Of a DNA stretch of 64,000 bases, positions 34,398-42,734 are shown one piece after another. Source of the stretch: Christiangramia aestuarii (GTDB taxonomy: Bacteria; Bacteroidota; Bacteroidia; Flavobacteriales; Flavobacteriaceae). The position numbers and the translations under genes were made by a program. Position 1 is the first letter of the stretch. Each line of letters starts with the position of its first letter. Below the pieces are notes generated by a model. It saw nothing but the letters and a program-made list of their open reading frames with translations, was not told where the DNA came from and did not search any database. The DNA is taken from positions 122,920-186,919 of the forward strand of contig NZ_VJVW01000005.1 of the NCBI RefSeq assembly GCF_009735585.1, read 5' to 3'.

Positions 34398-34579
34398 AAT
34401 AGAATTTTTAGAAAACTTGTAGGGAAGTTGTTTGATTTAAACTAATTATAAATTTACAAAAATTTAACGTAATTATCTGATTATGATTGTTTTGAAATAT
34501 TTTAATCCTAATTATTTTTAATAAAACACTAAGATTATTTATCCTGCCTAATAATTACCTTAAGAGCAAATTGGAGAAA

Positions 34580-35476
34580 ATGACCTATCAACTGGACAAA
34601 AGCCTTCCACTAAAAAAGAACATTACTGCTATTGCTTCGGAAGAACTACAGGGCTGCCTGTATTCTTTGGAGAACCTGAACATTCACGAGGCCGTGCACG
34701 ATATCAGGAAACGGCTTAAAAAACTTCGTGCCCTGGCGAGAATAGTACGTGACGAGATGGGTGAAGAAAATTATAAACACATCAATATATATTTCCGGGA
34801 CCTGGGCAGGGAGCTTTCAGATTTCAGGGATCTTACGGCGCATTTGGAAACCATAGAACTGCTCCGGGAACGCTATGGACAGTTTCTGTATGTAAATTTT
34901 TTCAAGCCCGTTAGCAGTCAACTTGAAAAAGAAAGAGATGCGATGGAAAAAGAACTCAAGAAAAAAAACTTCTTTTCAGAACATCTTGTGGAAAAACTGG
35001 AATATGCTCAAAAAGACCTGGTAAAATGGCCGGTTAGCTCTAATGATATCCAGATCATCCTTCCCAGTATAGAAAGGGTTTACGGGAGGGGAAAAAAAGC
35101 TCTGGAAACCGCTTATGCCAATCCTTCCAAGGAGAATTTCCATGAGTGGAGAAAGAGAGTGAAATACTTGTGGTACCAGACCTTGCTGCTTCAGGAAACA
35201 TGGCCACAGTTTTTCGAAACCATGGAAGCTGAAATTCATTTACTGGCAGACTTCCTGGGAAATGATCATGATCTAATGGTCTTTAGGCAAAAACTCGGGT
35301 CTGAAAAAATACTAGGTAATGATGAGTCCAGAAAGGAGCTTATGGATGCCATAACTCATCAATACAGTGAGATCCTCCGCAGGAATGCCAGGACCAAAGG
35401 TGAGCTTATCTATGCTGAGGACCCGGCCGATTTCACCAAAAGAATTGGTTCTTATACCGAAATTAACTGGAATTGA
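34580..35476 (+). CDS. CHAD-domain protein
   Basis: A 298-residue all-helical protein. Early H-E-A-V-H-D-I-R-K-R-L-K-K-L-R (residues 38-52) and later F-H-E-W-R-K-R-V-K-Y-L-W-Y-Q are the histidine- and arginine/lysine-rich helices of the conserved histidine alpha-helical domain, which binds polyphosphate in characterised members. Related to the CYTH/CHAD group but no CYTH domain is present. It begins at the ATG at 34580; a TTG at 34571 is in frame. Followed 33 bases later by the cyclase-family gene. Confidence 0.88.
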   Translation: MTYQLDKSLPLKKNITAIASEELQGCLYSLENLNIHEAVHDIRKRLKKLRALARIVRDEMGEENYKHINIYFRDLGRELSDFRDLTAHLETIELLRERYGQFLYVNFFKPVSSQLEKERDAMEKELKKKNFFSEHLVEKLEYAQKDLVKWPVSSNDIQIILPSIERVYGRGKKALETAYANPSKENFHEWRKRVKYLWYQTLLLQETWPQFFETMEAEIHLLADFLGNDHDLMVFRQKLGSEKILGNDESRKELMDAITHQYSEILRRNARTKGELIYAEDPADFTKRIGSYTEINWN

Positions 35477-35509
35477 ATCCTTAATTTAATGGTTCTAAAA
35501 ACCGGAACT

Positions 35510-36292
35510 ATGAAAACTATTGCTTTCCTCCTCTGCATTTTAATTTTCCAAAACATTTTTGGTCAGGACAATTCACTTTCTGAAAGAGAGTTCATCGACC
35601 TTACCCATGCCTTTTCTGAAGAAAGTGTTTATTGGGTAACCGCTAAAGAATTTCAACTGGAAAAAGTGGCCCAGGGAAAAACCGATGCTGGCTTTTATTA
35701 TTCGGCAAATAATTTTTCTACGGCTGAGCATGGCGGAACCCATATGGATGCTCCCATACATTTCGCTGAAAACAAGCAGACCGTAGACCTGGTCCCTCTC
35801 GAAAACCTTATTGGCACTGGGGTTAAAATAGATGTTTCGGCTAAAGCTTTGAAAAACCCAGATTATCTGATTAGTATCGAAGATCTTAAAAACTGGGAAA
35901 AGGAAAATTCAGAAATACCTCAGCAAAGTATCATTCTATTCCAAACCGGATTCGGAAAGTTCTATCCCGATGCGAAAAAATATCTAGGTACAAATGAGCG
36001 TGGAACAGATGCGGTTAAAAAACTTCACTTCCCAGGTCTTTCTCCCGAAGCCGCGAATTGGTTAATTAAGAACAGAAATATTAAAGCCGTAGGGCTGGAT
36101 ACTGCTAGTATAGATTATGGGCAATCTACCAATTTTGCTACACACGTGGCTTTAATGACGCAAAACGTGCCTGCGTTTGAGAATGTGGCAAATCTCGAGA
36201 AATTGCCGGCCACCGGATTCCAGGTTATTGCTTTGCCTATGAAGCTAAAAGGAGGAAGCGGCGGTCCTCTAAGGATCATTGCAATAAGATAA
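35510..36292 (+). CDS. Exported cyclase-family protein (kynurenine formamidase-like)
   Basis: A 260-residue metal-dependent hydrolase of the cyclase family with a signal peptide (I-F-G-Q cleavage about residue 19). The metal motif H-G-G-T-H-M-D-A-P-I-H lies near residues 72-82, and later G-L-D-T-A-S-I-D-Y-G. Kynurenine formamidases of this family act in the cytoplasm; the Sec signal here suggests a different, extracytoplasmic substrate. The ATG at 35510 follows 33 bases after the CHAD gene, with the 2'-5' RNA ligase gene only 3 bases after the stop, so a three-gene operon is likely. Confidence 0.85.
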   Translation: MKTIAFLLCILIFQNIFGQDNSLSEREFIDLTHAFSEESVYWVTAKEFQLEKVAQGKTDAGFYYSANNFSTAEHGGTHMDAPIHFAENKQTVDLVPLENLIGTGVKIDVSAKALKNPDYLISIEDLKNWEKENSEIPQQSIILFQTGFGKFYPDAKKYLGTNERGTDAVKKLHFPGLSPEAANWLIKNRNIKAVGLDTASIDYGQSTNFATHVALMTQNVPAFENVANLEKLPATGFQVIALPMKLKGGSGGPLRIIAIR

Positions 36293-36295
36293 AGA

Positions 36296-36853
36296 ATGTC
36301 TGCAAAAACCAGAACCCCCCTTTATTTCATTGCTCTTATGCCTCCTGAAAGCATTAGAAAGGAAGTTGAAACTTTTAAAGAAGAGATCAAGGCTAAACAC
36401 GGGATAAAACATGCGCTGAAATTACCGGCACATATCACTCTGCAAATACCCTTTAGAATATCTGAAAGTGAGTTGAAGATCCTGATTGAAAGATTAGATG
36501 AGTTCTGTCTTAACCACAAAGCCTTCCTAACCAAATTGAACGGCTTTGGCAGATTCTCCAAACAGGTTATATTCATCAAGGTCGAAGACCATGAACCATA
36601 CTTAAGATTGCATGACGATCTTCAGCAGTTAATATTGAATTTCATAGATCTCAAAAAACATGAGATCGCATCTAAGATGCACCCTCATTTAACCATTGCG
36701 ACCAGGGACCTCAAAAGGTCAGAATTTCCGGCAGTTTGGGAAGATTTTAAAGACAGGGATTATAAAGCTTCTTTTCTGGCCAGAGATATTTCTCTCTTCA
36801 GACATGATGGAGAGAACTGGGAGGTCTTAAAAAGTTTTTTACTCCCAGAATAA
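36296..36853 (+). CDS. 2'-5' RNA ligase family protein (2H phosphoesterase)
   Basis: A 185-residue protein with the two H-x-T/S motifs of 2H phosphoesterases: P-A-H-I-T-L near residue 44 and P-H-L-T-I near 127. Family members include RNA ligases and cyclic phosphodiesterases; the physiological substrate is unknown. Probably cytoplasmic, as no signal peptide is seen. It begins 3 bases after the cyclase-family gene. Confidence 0.85.
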   Translation: MSAKTRTPLYFIALMPPESIRKEVETFKEEIKAKHGIKHALKLPAHITLQIPFRISESELKILIERLDEFCLNHKAFLTKLNGFGRFSKQVIFIKVEDHEPYLRLHDDLQQLILNFIDLKKHEIASKMHPHLTIATRDLKRSEFPAVWEDFKDRDYKASFLARDISLFRHDGENWEVLKSFLLPE

Positions 36854-37043
36854 CACTTTTTAAAACACTGATTCACCCGTATTTAAAGCATATTTAAGTA
36901 ACTTTGCATAACCAAATAATCATGCCTGTTAAAGGCAACCTGCCATAAAAATTTCCCGCTTCGTAACACCCCCATTACCTGTATCATCAGGAAGTATCTC
37001 CCCGGTTTTAAAATTCAAATCAAAAATTTCTAAATCAAAGATT

Positions 37044-38429
37044 ATGAGTACGCTAAAAATGGAAACCTCCAAGGTGGAAGAACTCCGACATTCTTTTCGC
37101 GGAGAACTCATCCTTGAAGGTGATGTTAATTATGAAGATGCCCGTAAGGTATACAATGCCATGATCAGTAAAAAGCCAGCGATGATCGCAAAATGCGTGG
37201 ACGTGGCAGATGTGGTAGCCGCTGTAAATTTTGGTCGTAAAAATAAGATCCTTACTGCTGTTCGCGGTGGAGGTCACAACGGAGGCGGCCTGGGGATATG
37301 TGATGAAGGGCTCGTAATTGATCTTTCTTTATTGAAAAATGTACGTGTTGATACCTCGAATAACACGGTGAGAGTAGGCGGTGGTAATCTATGGGGTGAG
37401 GTTGATCACGCAACGCATGCCTACGGCCTGGCTGTTCCCGCAGGGATAATTTCATCTACAGGTGTAGGTGGTCTTACCCTTGGTGGCGGAGTGGGACATT
37501 TATCACGAAAATTCGGACTTACCATAGATAACCTGCTGGAAGTAGATATGGTGCTTGCAGACGGTAGCATAGTGACCGCAAACAAAAAACAGAATGAAGA
37601 TCTTTTCTGGGCTGTAAGAGGCGGTGGAGGAAATTTTGGTATAGTTACTTCCTTCCTTTTCCAGGCTCACAAATTAAAAACAGTAATAGGCGGCCCCACT
37701 TTATGGCCGATAGAACGTACCGAAGAGATCATGAAATGGTATGATGGTTTTATTCACGAACAACCAGATGACCTGAACGGATTTATTGCGACTATGGTGA
37801 TCCCGGGAGATCCATTTCCAGAATTCCTTCATAAAAAGAAATTCTGTGCAGTGGTATGGTGTTATACCGGAGACCCAGATAAATTTGATGGGTTGATCCA
37901 GCCTGCAAGAGATCTTGAACCTATTTTTGAGCATGTTGGTGAAATGCCTTATCCCGCGATCCAAACCCTTTTTGACGGTCTTATGCCTACAGGTTTACAA
38001 TGGTACTGGCGCGGTGATTTTTTTAACAAAATTCCTCCTGAAGCTTCTAAAGTACATAAGGATTTTGGATCTAAGATTCCAACCAGCCTTTCTCAAATGC
38101 ATCTATATCCAATTAGCGGAGCTGCGGGAAGAGTATCTCCAGAAGATACCGCGTGGGCCTATCGCGACGCAAAATATGCTGGTGTTATTGTGGGCGTGGA
38201 TCCAGATCCTGAAAATGCCAGAATCATTACAGATTGGTGCAAAGAATATTGGAATGCGCTGCATCCATTCTCTATGGGTGGATCTTATTCCAATTTTATG
38301 ATGGAAGAAGGCCAGGAAAGGATAAAAGCCTCCTTCAAAAATAATTACGAAAAATTAAGAGAGATCAAAACAAAATATGATCCTGCTAATTTTTTCAGGG
38401 TTAACCAGAATATTCAGCCGAAAGCATGA
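37044..38429 (+). CDS. FAD-linked oxidoreductase (berberine-bridge-enzyme family)
   Basis: A 461-residue flavoprotein. The PF01565-type FAD domain has V-R-G-G-G-H-N-G-G-G near residues 73-82; this His is the position that covalently binds FAD. I-S-S-T-G-V-G-G-L-T-L-G-G-G-V-G-H follows near 137-153. The C-terminal Y-D-P-A-N-F-F-R-V-N-Q-N-I motif is the BBE module. In bicovalent members a Cys precedes the V-G-V-G-G segment; here it is Ser, so only the His link is expected. Substrate unknown (sugar or alcohol oxidase relatives). A strong hairpin follows at 38437. Confidence 0.87.
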   Translation: MSTLKMETSKVEELRHSFRGELILEGDVNYEDARKVYNAMISKKPAMIAKCVDVADVVAAVNFGRKNKILTAVRGGGHNGGGLGICDEGLVIDLSLLKNVRVDTSNNTVRVGGGNLWGEVDHATHAYGLAVPAGIISSTGVGGLTLGGGVGHLSRKFGLTIDNLLEVDMVLADGSIVTANKKQNEDLFWAVRGGGGNFGIVTSFLFQAHKLKTVIGGPTLWPIERTEEIMKWYDGFIHEQPDDLNGFIATMVIPGDPFPEFLHKKKFCAVVWCYTGDPDKFDGLIQPARDLEPIFEHVGEMPYPAIQTLFDGLMPTGLQWYWRGDFFNKIPPEASKVHKDFGSKIPTSLSQMHLYPISGAAGRVSPEDTAWAYRDAKYAGVIVGVDPDPENARIITDWCKEYWNALHPFSMGGSYSNFMMEEGQERIKASFKNNYEKLREIKTKYDPANFFRVNQNIQPKA

Positions 38430-38436
38430 TCCTAAT

Positions 38437-38470
38437 ACTCCCTTTGGTATCAACCAAAGGGAGTGAAATT
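38437..38470 (+). terminator. Intrinsic terminator after the FAD oxidoreductase
   Basis: Perfect 12-bp stem ACTCCCTTTGGT/ACCAAAGGGAGT (38437-38448 with 38453-38464), followed by a T-rich stretch. Confidence 0.85.
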
Positions 38471-38916
38471 TTAATTTTTTGATAAAGTTAGTTTTTCAAC
38501 GGTTTTACCCAGGTTAAGACCTTGTATCAGAATAGAAAATACCATGATAAATTAAATGGTCATCAGGAAAAGTTTCCGGTGAATTTCAGAATTCAGGCTA
38601 AAAGCCAGGGCAACGGAAATCCCTCCAAGTAAACCTCCCCAGGTAATGATCAGGTTGTTATTGGGAACAAAATCCAGAATTTTCTAAAAAACTGTATTCG
38701 CAGTAAAAGTGAGGCATATCTGTATATAAGAACAATTGGGATCGTCAGCAGGCCAGCAATTATAAAATCACCATCCAGAGGCATTTCCATTCCTATCAGT
38801 ACAAAAAGGTGATAAGCATTGGCCCCAGACTATTGGGAAGTTTCGAATTCAACGTTTATTAAGCTGAACACGGCCGCAAGGCATACAAGAAGAGTGGTAA
38901 TAAGAAAATATTCCAT
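38471..38916 (-). pseudogene. Decayed Na+/H+ antiporter (CPA1/NhaP-like), internally deleted
   Basis: On the minus strand the 5' end reads M-E-Y-F-L-I-T-T-L-L-V-C-L-A-A-V-F-S (38916 downward), the usual start of CPA1 antiporters, and stops at 38832-38830. In the same frame a fragment H-L-F-V-L-I-G-M-E-M-P continues. After a frameshift, the C-terminal part reads I-T-W-G-G-L-L-G-G-I-S-V-A-L-A, a premature TAA, then F-S-I-L-I-Q-G-L-N-L-G. This is the conserved T-W-G-G-L-R-G-G-I motif of the family with Leu replacing Arg. Only about 148 codons remain of the usual 400 or more. It lies 3' of the hemolysin III gene on the same strand. Confidence 0.75.
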
Positions 38917-38969
38917 AGGTTCTGGTTGGTTAAGCTTCCAGTTTAGAAATGTTTAAGACCAGATCGAAA

Positions 38970-39629
38970 TTAACTGGTAGTTGGTAAGATATAGAAATAA
39001 ATACTTATAAAATGAGCGAAGGTTCCTAGAAGCACAAAAATGTGAAATATGGCATGATTAAACGGAATCTTGTTCTGCATAAAAAGGATGGCTCCAATCG
39101 TATAAAAAACGCCACCGGCGAACAACCACCAGAGGCCGGCTTCAGAAAGATTTTCCAGAAGCGGATTTATGGCGAAGATAATAAGCCAGCCCATAGCCAC
39201 ATACATGATGGTAGATAATAGCTGGTATCTCCCGGCATAGAATAATTTCAGGATGACCCCAACCAATGCCATTAGCCAGACGATCCATAGAATAGTATAT
39301 CCAGATTTATCGGCCAGAGTAACCAGCCCATAGGGAGTGTAAGTGCCGGCAATGAGTATATAGATGGCGGCATGATCTAAGATATTAAGTCTTATTCTCA
39401 GGCGGCTTGCCTTAGCGCTATGATAGAAAGTAGAAGCGGCATAGACCAGCACCATACTGGCTCCAAAAATACTGAAACTTACCAGGTGTTCCTGCTCCCC
39501 CAGTTTGCGGGCTTTAAGAATGAGTAGTACCAGGGCAAGAATGCTCAGGGCGAACCCTATCCCATGAGACAGGATATTGAGTCTTTCTTCCTTGGGGGGA
39601 TAATATTTAGGTTTTTTGATTCGTCCCAT
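38970..39629 (-). CDS. Hemolysin III family (YqfA-like) membrane protein
   Basis: A 219-residue protein with seven hydrophobic segments. Conserved features of the HlyIII/adipoR superfamily: E-R-L-N-I-L-S-H-G-I-G near residue 16, S-T-F-Y-H-S near 66, D-H-A-A-I-Y-I-L-I-A-G-T-Y-T-P near 85 and N-H-A-I-F-H-I-F-V-L-L-G near the C-terminus. The Ser/His/Asp residues are the putative metal site. Role in membrane homeostasis is family inference. The ATG at 39629 is chosen because the 21 preceding residues do not match the family. Confidence 0.9.
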   Translation of the reverse strand: MGRIKKPKYYPPKEERLNILSHGIGFALSILALVLLILKARKLGEQEHLVSFSIFGASMVLVYAASTFYHSAKASRLRIRLNILDHAAIYILIAGTYTPYGLVTLADKSGYTILWIVWLMALVGVILKLFYAGRYQLLSTIMYVAMGWLIIFAINPLLENLSEAGLWWLFAGGVFYTIGAILFMQNKIPFNHAIFHIFVLLGTFAHFISIYFYILPTTS

Positions 39630-39749
39630 CTCAGGTAGTAATAGTTCTATTAATTTACTTGAAAAATTATAGAACTGCAATAGGATATACACCCAAAAAA
39701 GGTTTAATTTTTTAGGCTCATCATTTAGAAAATAAATATTGATTTTGTC

Positions 39750-40859
39750 CTATTCCGGAATCTTAATGATGGTCTCAACCCCTTCGTCATTAGACTTATT
39801 CCGTATTTCAAAGAAGAAATTATCCTGGTAAAGGTTATGCAGCCTGTCATTGATATTCTTAAGGCCTACACCTTTTTCCATAAGTTCAGCATGGGTCATG
39901 GAAACGGGGGCTCCGTCATTTTCTACTTTAATGACCAGCATATCGTCTTCCTGGTAAACAGATACCAGTACATTAAGGTGGGTATGATCGTAAGAGTAAC
40001 CATGTTTAATAGAGTTTTCTATCACCGGTTGCAATAACATAGCCGGTACTTTTCTAAGCAGAAGCTCTTCCTTAATATCCTTTTTGATGCTTAGATGGTC
40101 AGAGAACCTTACGTTCACGATATTCAGGTAATATTCGAGAATCCTTAATTCCTCATCGAGACTTATCCTGTTCCTGTCACTGTTGTAAAGGATCTCCCTG
40201 AGAAAGTCGCTAAGATCTGCGATGGTGTCCTTGGCCTTTTCCTTATCCATATCTGTAAGTACGGCAATGGAATTCAGGGTATTGAAAAGGAAATGCGGCT
40301 GCAACTGCGAAGAAAGCATCTTCATTCTCGTATTTACCAATTGGGATTCCAGCTTGGAGTGTCGTTTTTCCGCTTCTTTTACCTGCCTTAGATAGTAGTA
40401 GGTGTAAATAATGAACACCATGGCAAAGTATATAAGAAAATTGAGGTCCAGTACATAAATGAAGGCATTGATACTTCTGCGCAGGTCAAACTCCGCTAGG
40501 CTTACCTTACCAATTAGTATGGAATAGGAATCAAATAGGAAACGAATAATAAGCCCTATTAAGATGGAAAATATGGTGTGGATGGAAATGATCTTGACCC
40601 ATGAATAGTTCTTATTCAAAAATCGTTTGGTGCTAATCGCGATCATGGTCATATAGGCGATAACGATGATATAATCGAAGAGCAGATTATTAAGCAGGAA
40701 ATCGCTCCATACAAATAACTCTTCCTTCATTGCGGGCATATAGGCCCTCATATAGGCGATCTTGGCGATGACCACCAGGTCAAATAACAAATAGAAACCT
40801 GCAAGCAGGAGAACCAGCCTGAAATCGATATACTTCTGTTTTAGTTTTGAGAGTGTCAT
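39750..40859 (-). CDS. LytS-type sensor histidine kinase (partner of next gene)
   Basis: A 369-residue membrane kinase: four hydrophobic segments in the first 170 residues, then a His_kinase domain with L-Q-P-H-F-L-F-N-T-L-N-S-I (phospho-acceptor His), E-N-S-I-K-H-G-Y near 265 and an HATPase end with G-V-G-L-K-N-I-N-D-R-L. No extracytoplasmic sensing domain of any size is seen, so it probably senses through the membrane segments. Its ATG overlaps the LytTR regulator stop codon by one base (TAATG), so the two are translationally coupled. No transported substrate or antimurein genes lie adjacent. Confidence 0.92.
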   Translation of the reverse strand: MTLSKLKQKYIDFRLVLLLAGFYLLFDLVVIAKIAYMRAYMPAMKEELFVWSDFLLNNLLFDYIIVIAYMTMIAISTKRFLNKNYSWVKIISIHTIFSILIGLIIRFLFDSYSILIGKVSLAEFDLRRSINAFIYVLDLNFLIYFAMVFIIYTYYYLRQVKEAEKRHSKLESQLVNTRMKMLSSQLQPHFLFNTLNSIAVLTDMDKEKAKDTIADLSDFLREILYNSDRNRISLDEELRILEYYLNIVNVRFSDHLSIKKDIKEELLLRKVPAMLLQPVIENSIKHGYSYDHTHLNVLVSVYQEDDMLVIKVENDGAPVSMTHAELMEKGVGLKNINDRLHNLYQDNFFFEIRNKSNDEGVETIIKIPE

Positions 40860-41626
40860 TAGATTCCTATTTTTTCAAGAAACTCCTTTTTATGGGATTT
40901 GCTGATATGCAGCAATTTCCCGTCGGTCATTTTTGCATCGATCTCTGAATATTCTGAATGTATGATCTCCTCCACAAAATTCAGGTTAACGATCGTAGAC
41001 CTGTGTATCCTTATAAAGACATTATCGTCAAGGATCTCCTCCAGGTTATTCAGGGATTCCCGCAGTACATATTTTTTGGAGTTCACGAAGATCTCGGCAT
41101 AGTATCCTGAAGCCTGTATATACATGATCTCCTTGGGATCTACCAGTGCAGTCTTATTTCCCTGTTTAATGGGAATCTTTGAAACCGAGTTCAGCTGAAT
41201 TCCTCCTTTTGAATACTCATGGAAAAATTCTACCATTCGTTTTTCAAAATTTTCGTTCGCTTCGGTCTTAGTAGTTTTAAGCACTTTATCGATGGTTTTA
41301 TAAAATCTTTCATCTTTGAAAGGCTTCAGCAGAAAATCGAAAGCTTCTACGTCGAAGGCCTTTAAAGCATAATTATCGTAAGCTGTCACGAAGATCACTA
41401 CCGGTTTATTGGCGACCTCTACCCGCTTTAGTACCTCGAAGCCATTCATATCTTTCATATTGATATCGAGGAAGATCAGGTCGGGTTTATCTGCATTTAT
41501 CCTTTCTATGGCAGTACGCCCGTTAGAACACTCTCCGATAACTTCGATCTCTCCAACATCTTCCAGCAGGTTGAGTACTCTTCTCCTGGCGAGTTCTTCA
41601 TCATCGATAACTAGTGCTTTCATCAT
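40859..41626 (-). CDS. LytTR-family response regulator
   Basis: A 255-residue protein. The receiver domain has A-L-V-I-D-D-E-E-L, F-L-D-I-N-M (phospho-acceptor Asp) and V-T-A-Y-D-N-Y-A-L-K. The C-terminal LytTR DNA-binding domain has Y-I-Q-A-S-G-Y-Y-A, V-L-R-E-S-L-N-N-L-E and R-I-H-R-S-T-I-V-N. Translationally coupled to the downstream histidine kinase. Tandem ATGs at 41626 and 41623 are possible starts. Confidence 0.93.
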   Translation of the reverse strand: MMKALVIDDEELARRRVLNLLEDVGEIEVIGECSNGRTAIERINADKPDLIFLDINMKDMNGFEVLKRVEVANKPVVIFVTAYDNYALKAFDVEAFDFLLKPFKDERFYKTIDKVLKTTKTEANENFEKRMVEFFHEYSKGGIQLNSVSKIPIKQGNKTALVDPKEIMYIQASGYYAEIFVNSKKYVLRESLNNLEEILDDNVFIRIHRSTIVNLNFVEEIIHSEYSEIDAKMTDGKLLHISKSHKKEFLEKIGI

Positions 41627-41757
41627 TTTTTTGTAGTTAGTTACTTCCAATTTAAAACTATTTCAAGATTATTTCTGAAAAAATCTGAATTTCATGGATT
41701 TGGAAGTCTTCGTTTCAGCATTTTTATTTCTTAATTTCAGTTTTTCCCTATCCCATG

Positions 41758-41791
41758 AAAGGCTATCAAAATTTTCATTTGATAGCCTTTT
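41758..41791. terminator. Bidirectional hairpin terminator
   Basis: Long stem AAAGGCTATCAAA/TTTGATAGCCTTT, between the LytTR gene promoter region and the secreted protein at 41832. Positioned to terminate the minus-strand gene 41832-42386. Confidence 0.8.
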
Positions 41792-41831
41792 CCTATAATT
41801 CAAACAACTAAATTAAATATTTCACAACTTC

Positions 41832-42386
41832 TTAATTGTTTAGTGCTACCGATGAACCTGTAGCTCTAGGATCTAATTTCATGGTTCGTTTTTGATTGCC
41901 ATTCTCAAGCTTGATCTTGTACACTTCCTTGTCCAGAATGTCTCCTTTTCCAGAAGCGATATACTTGTTAGATGTCATAGTCCAGCCTTTGTTGGCCATA
42001 TAAACCTCTCTTCTTACATCTAGAGGCAATGCGATATCTTGAAATTTTTGATATGTTTTCACAAGATTTCCTTCTTTGTCAAAGTCTGCGGAAAGGAATC
42101 CATCTCCACTCTTAAAGGTTACAATATAAGAGGTATAACCTTCACCTGCGGTGGCATTGATAAAGTCCTGGATATCAAAGTTAGCTTGCATAAACGCGAT
42201 AGCATCCTTTGAAAATTCTCCGGCATAAGCCTCTTCTACATCATATGAGAAGGAATCTCCGTCGCGAGTAATTTTAGAGTCTAAGGAACCGAATCCTACT
42301 TTTGCCTCTTCAAGTTGAGTAACTTCTTGTGCGTGACCAAAAGATGTCACAGCGATTAACAGTAAAGAAAAAATTAAAGTTTTCAT
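41832..42386 (-). CDS. Secreted protein, PepSY-like
   Basis: A 184-residue exported protein with a Sec signal peptide ending G-H-A-Q. The mature part has two similar halves that recall the PepSY-like domains of secreted flavobacterial proteins (K-D-A-I-A-F-M-Q-A-N-F, Y-T-S-Y-I-V-T-F-K-S-G-D-G-F, E-V-Y-K-I-K-L-E-N-G). Such domains often occur in periplasmic inhibitors. Function unknown. It is upstream of the LytTR pair on the same strand but separated by a terminator. Confidence 0.7.
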   Translation of the reverse strand: MKTLIFSLLLIAVTSFGHAQEVTQLEEAKVGFGSLDSKITRDGDSFSYDVEEAYAGEFSKDAIAFMQANFDIQDFINATAGEGYTSYIVTFKSGDGFLSADFDKEGNLVKTYQKFQDIALPLDVRREVYMANKGWTMTSNKYIASGKGDILDKEVYKIKLENGNQKRTMKLDPRATGSSVALNN

Positions 42387-42734
42387 GATGAATGTTTTTA
42401 AAATGATTAATGATTTAACTGTTGATTAATTGATCAATGAATTAATAACACCACTAAATTACAGGAGAAAAGCCCTATTTCTGGGGGAATGAACCGGTTA
42501 GCCTAAGTTTGATAACGAATAGCATGATTAAAGATATGAAGTCTGAAAAGGCCTGTCTCTAAACACTTTAAGCTGAATTTTTGACGTTCGCCCGCCCCTG
42601 GAAGCCATTCGCCGCAAAAAACAAATGAATTGCCGGATTTTGATGAATAATCCTTAGGGTTTTTATTAAAAAACAGAATATTTTACTTTGAATTTATTTT
42701 TAGAGTTTTATAAGATTTCTGGATATTTGATCTT
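42387..42734. other. Intergenic region without a recognised gene
   Basis: About 350 bases between the divergent PepSY-like and AtoE-like genes. AT-rich at both ends with a more GC-rich centre; no reading frame with family features, no hairpin with T-run and no full promoter match were seen. Confidence 0.55.
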
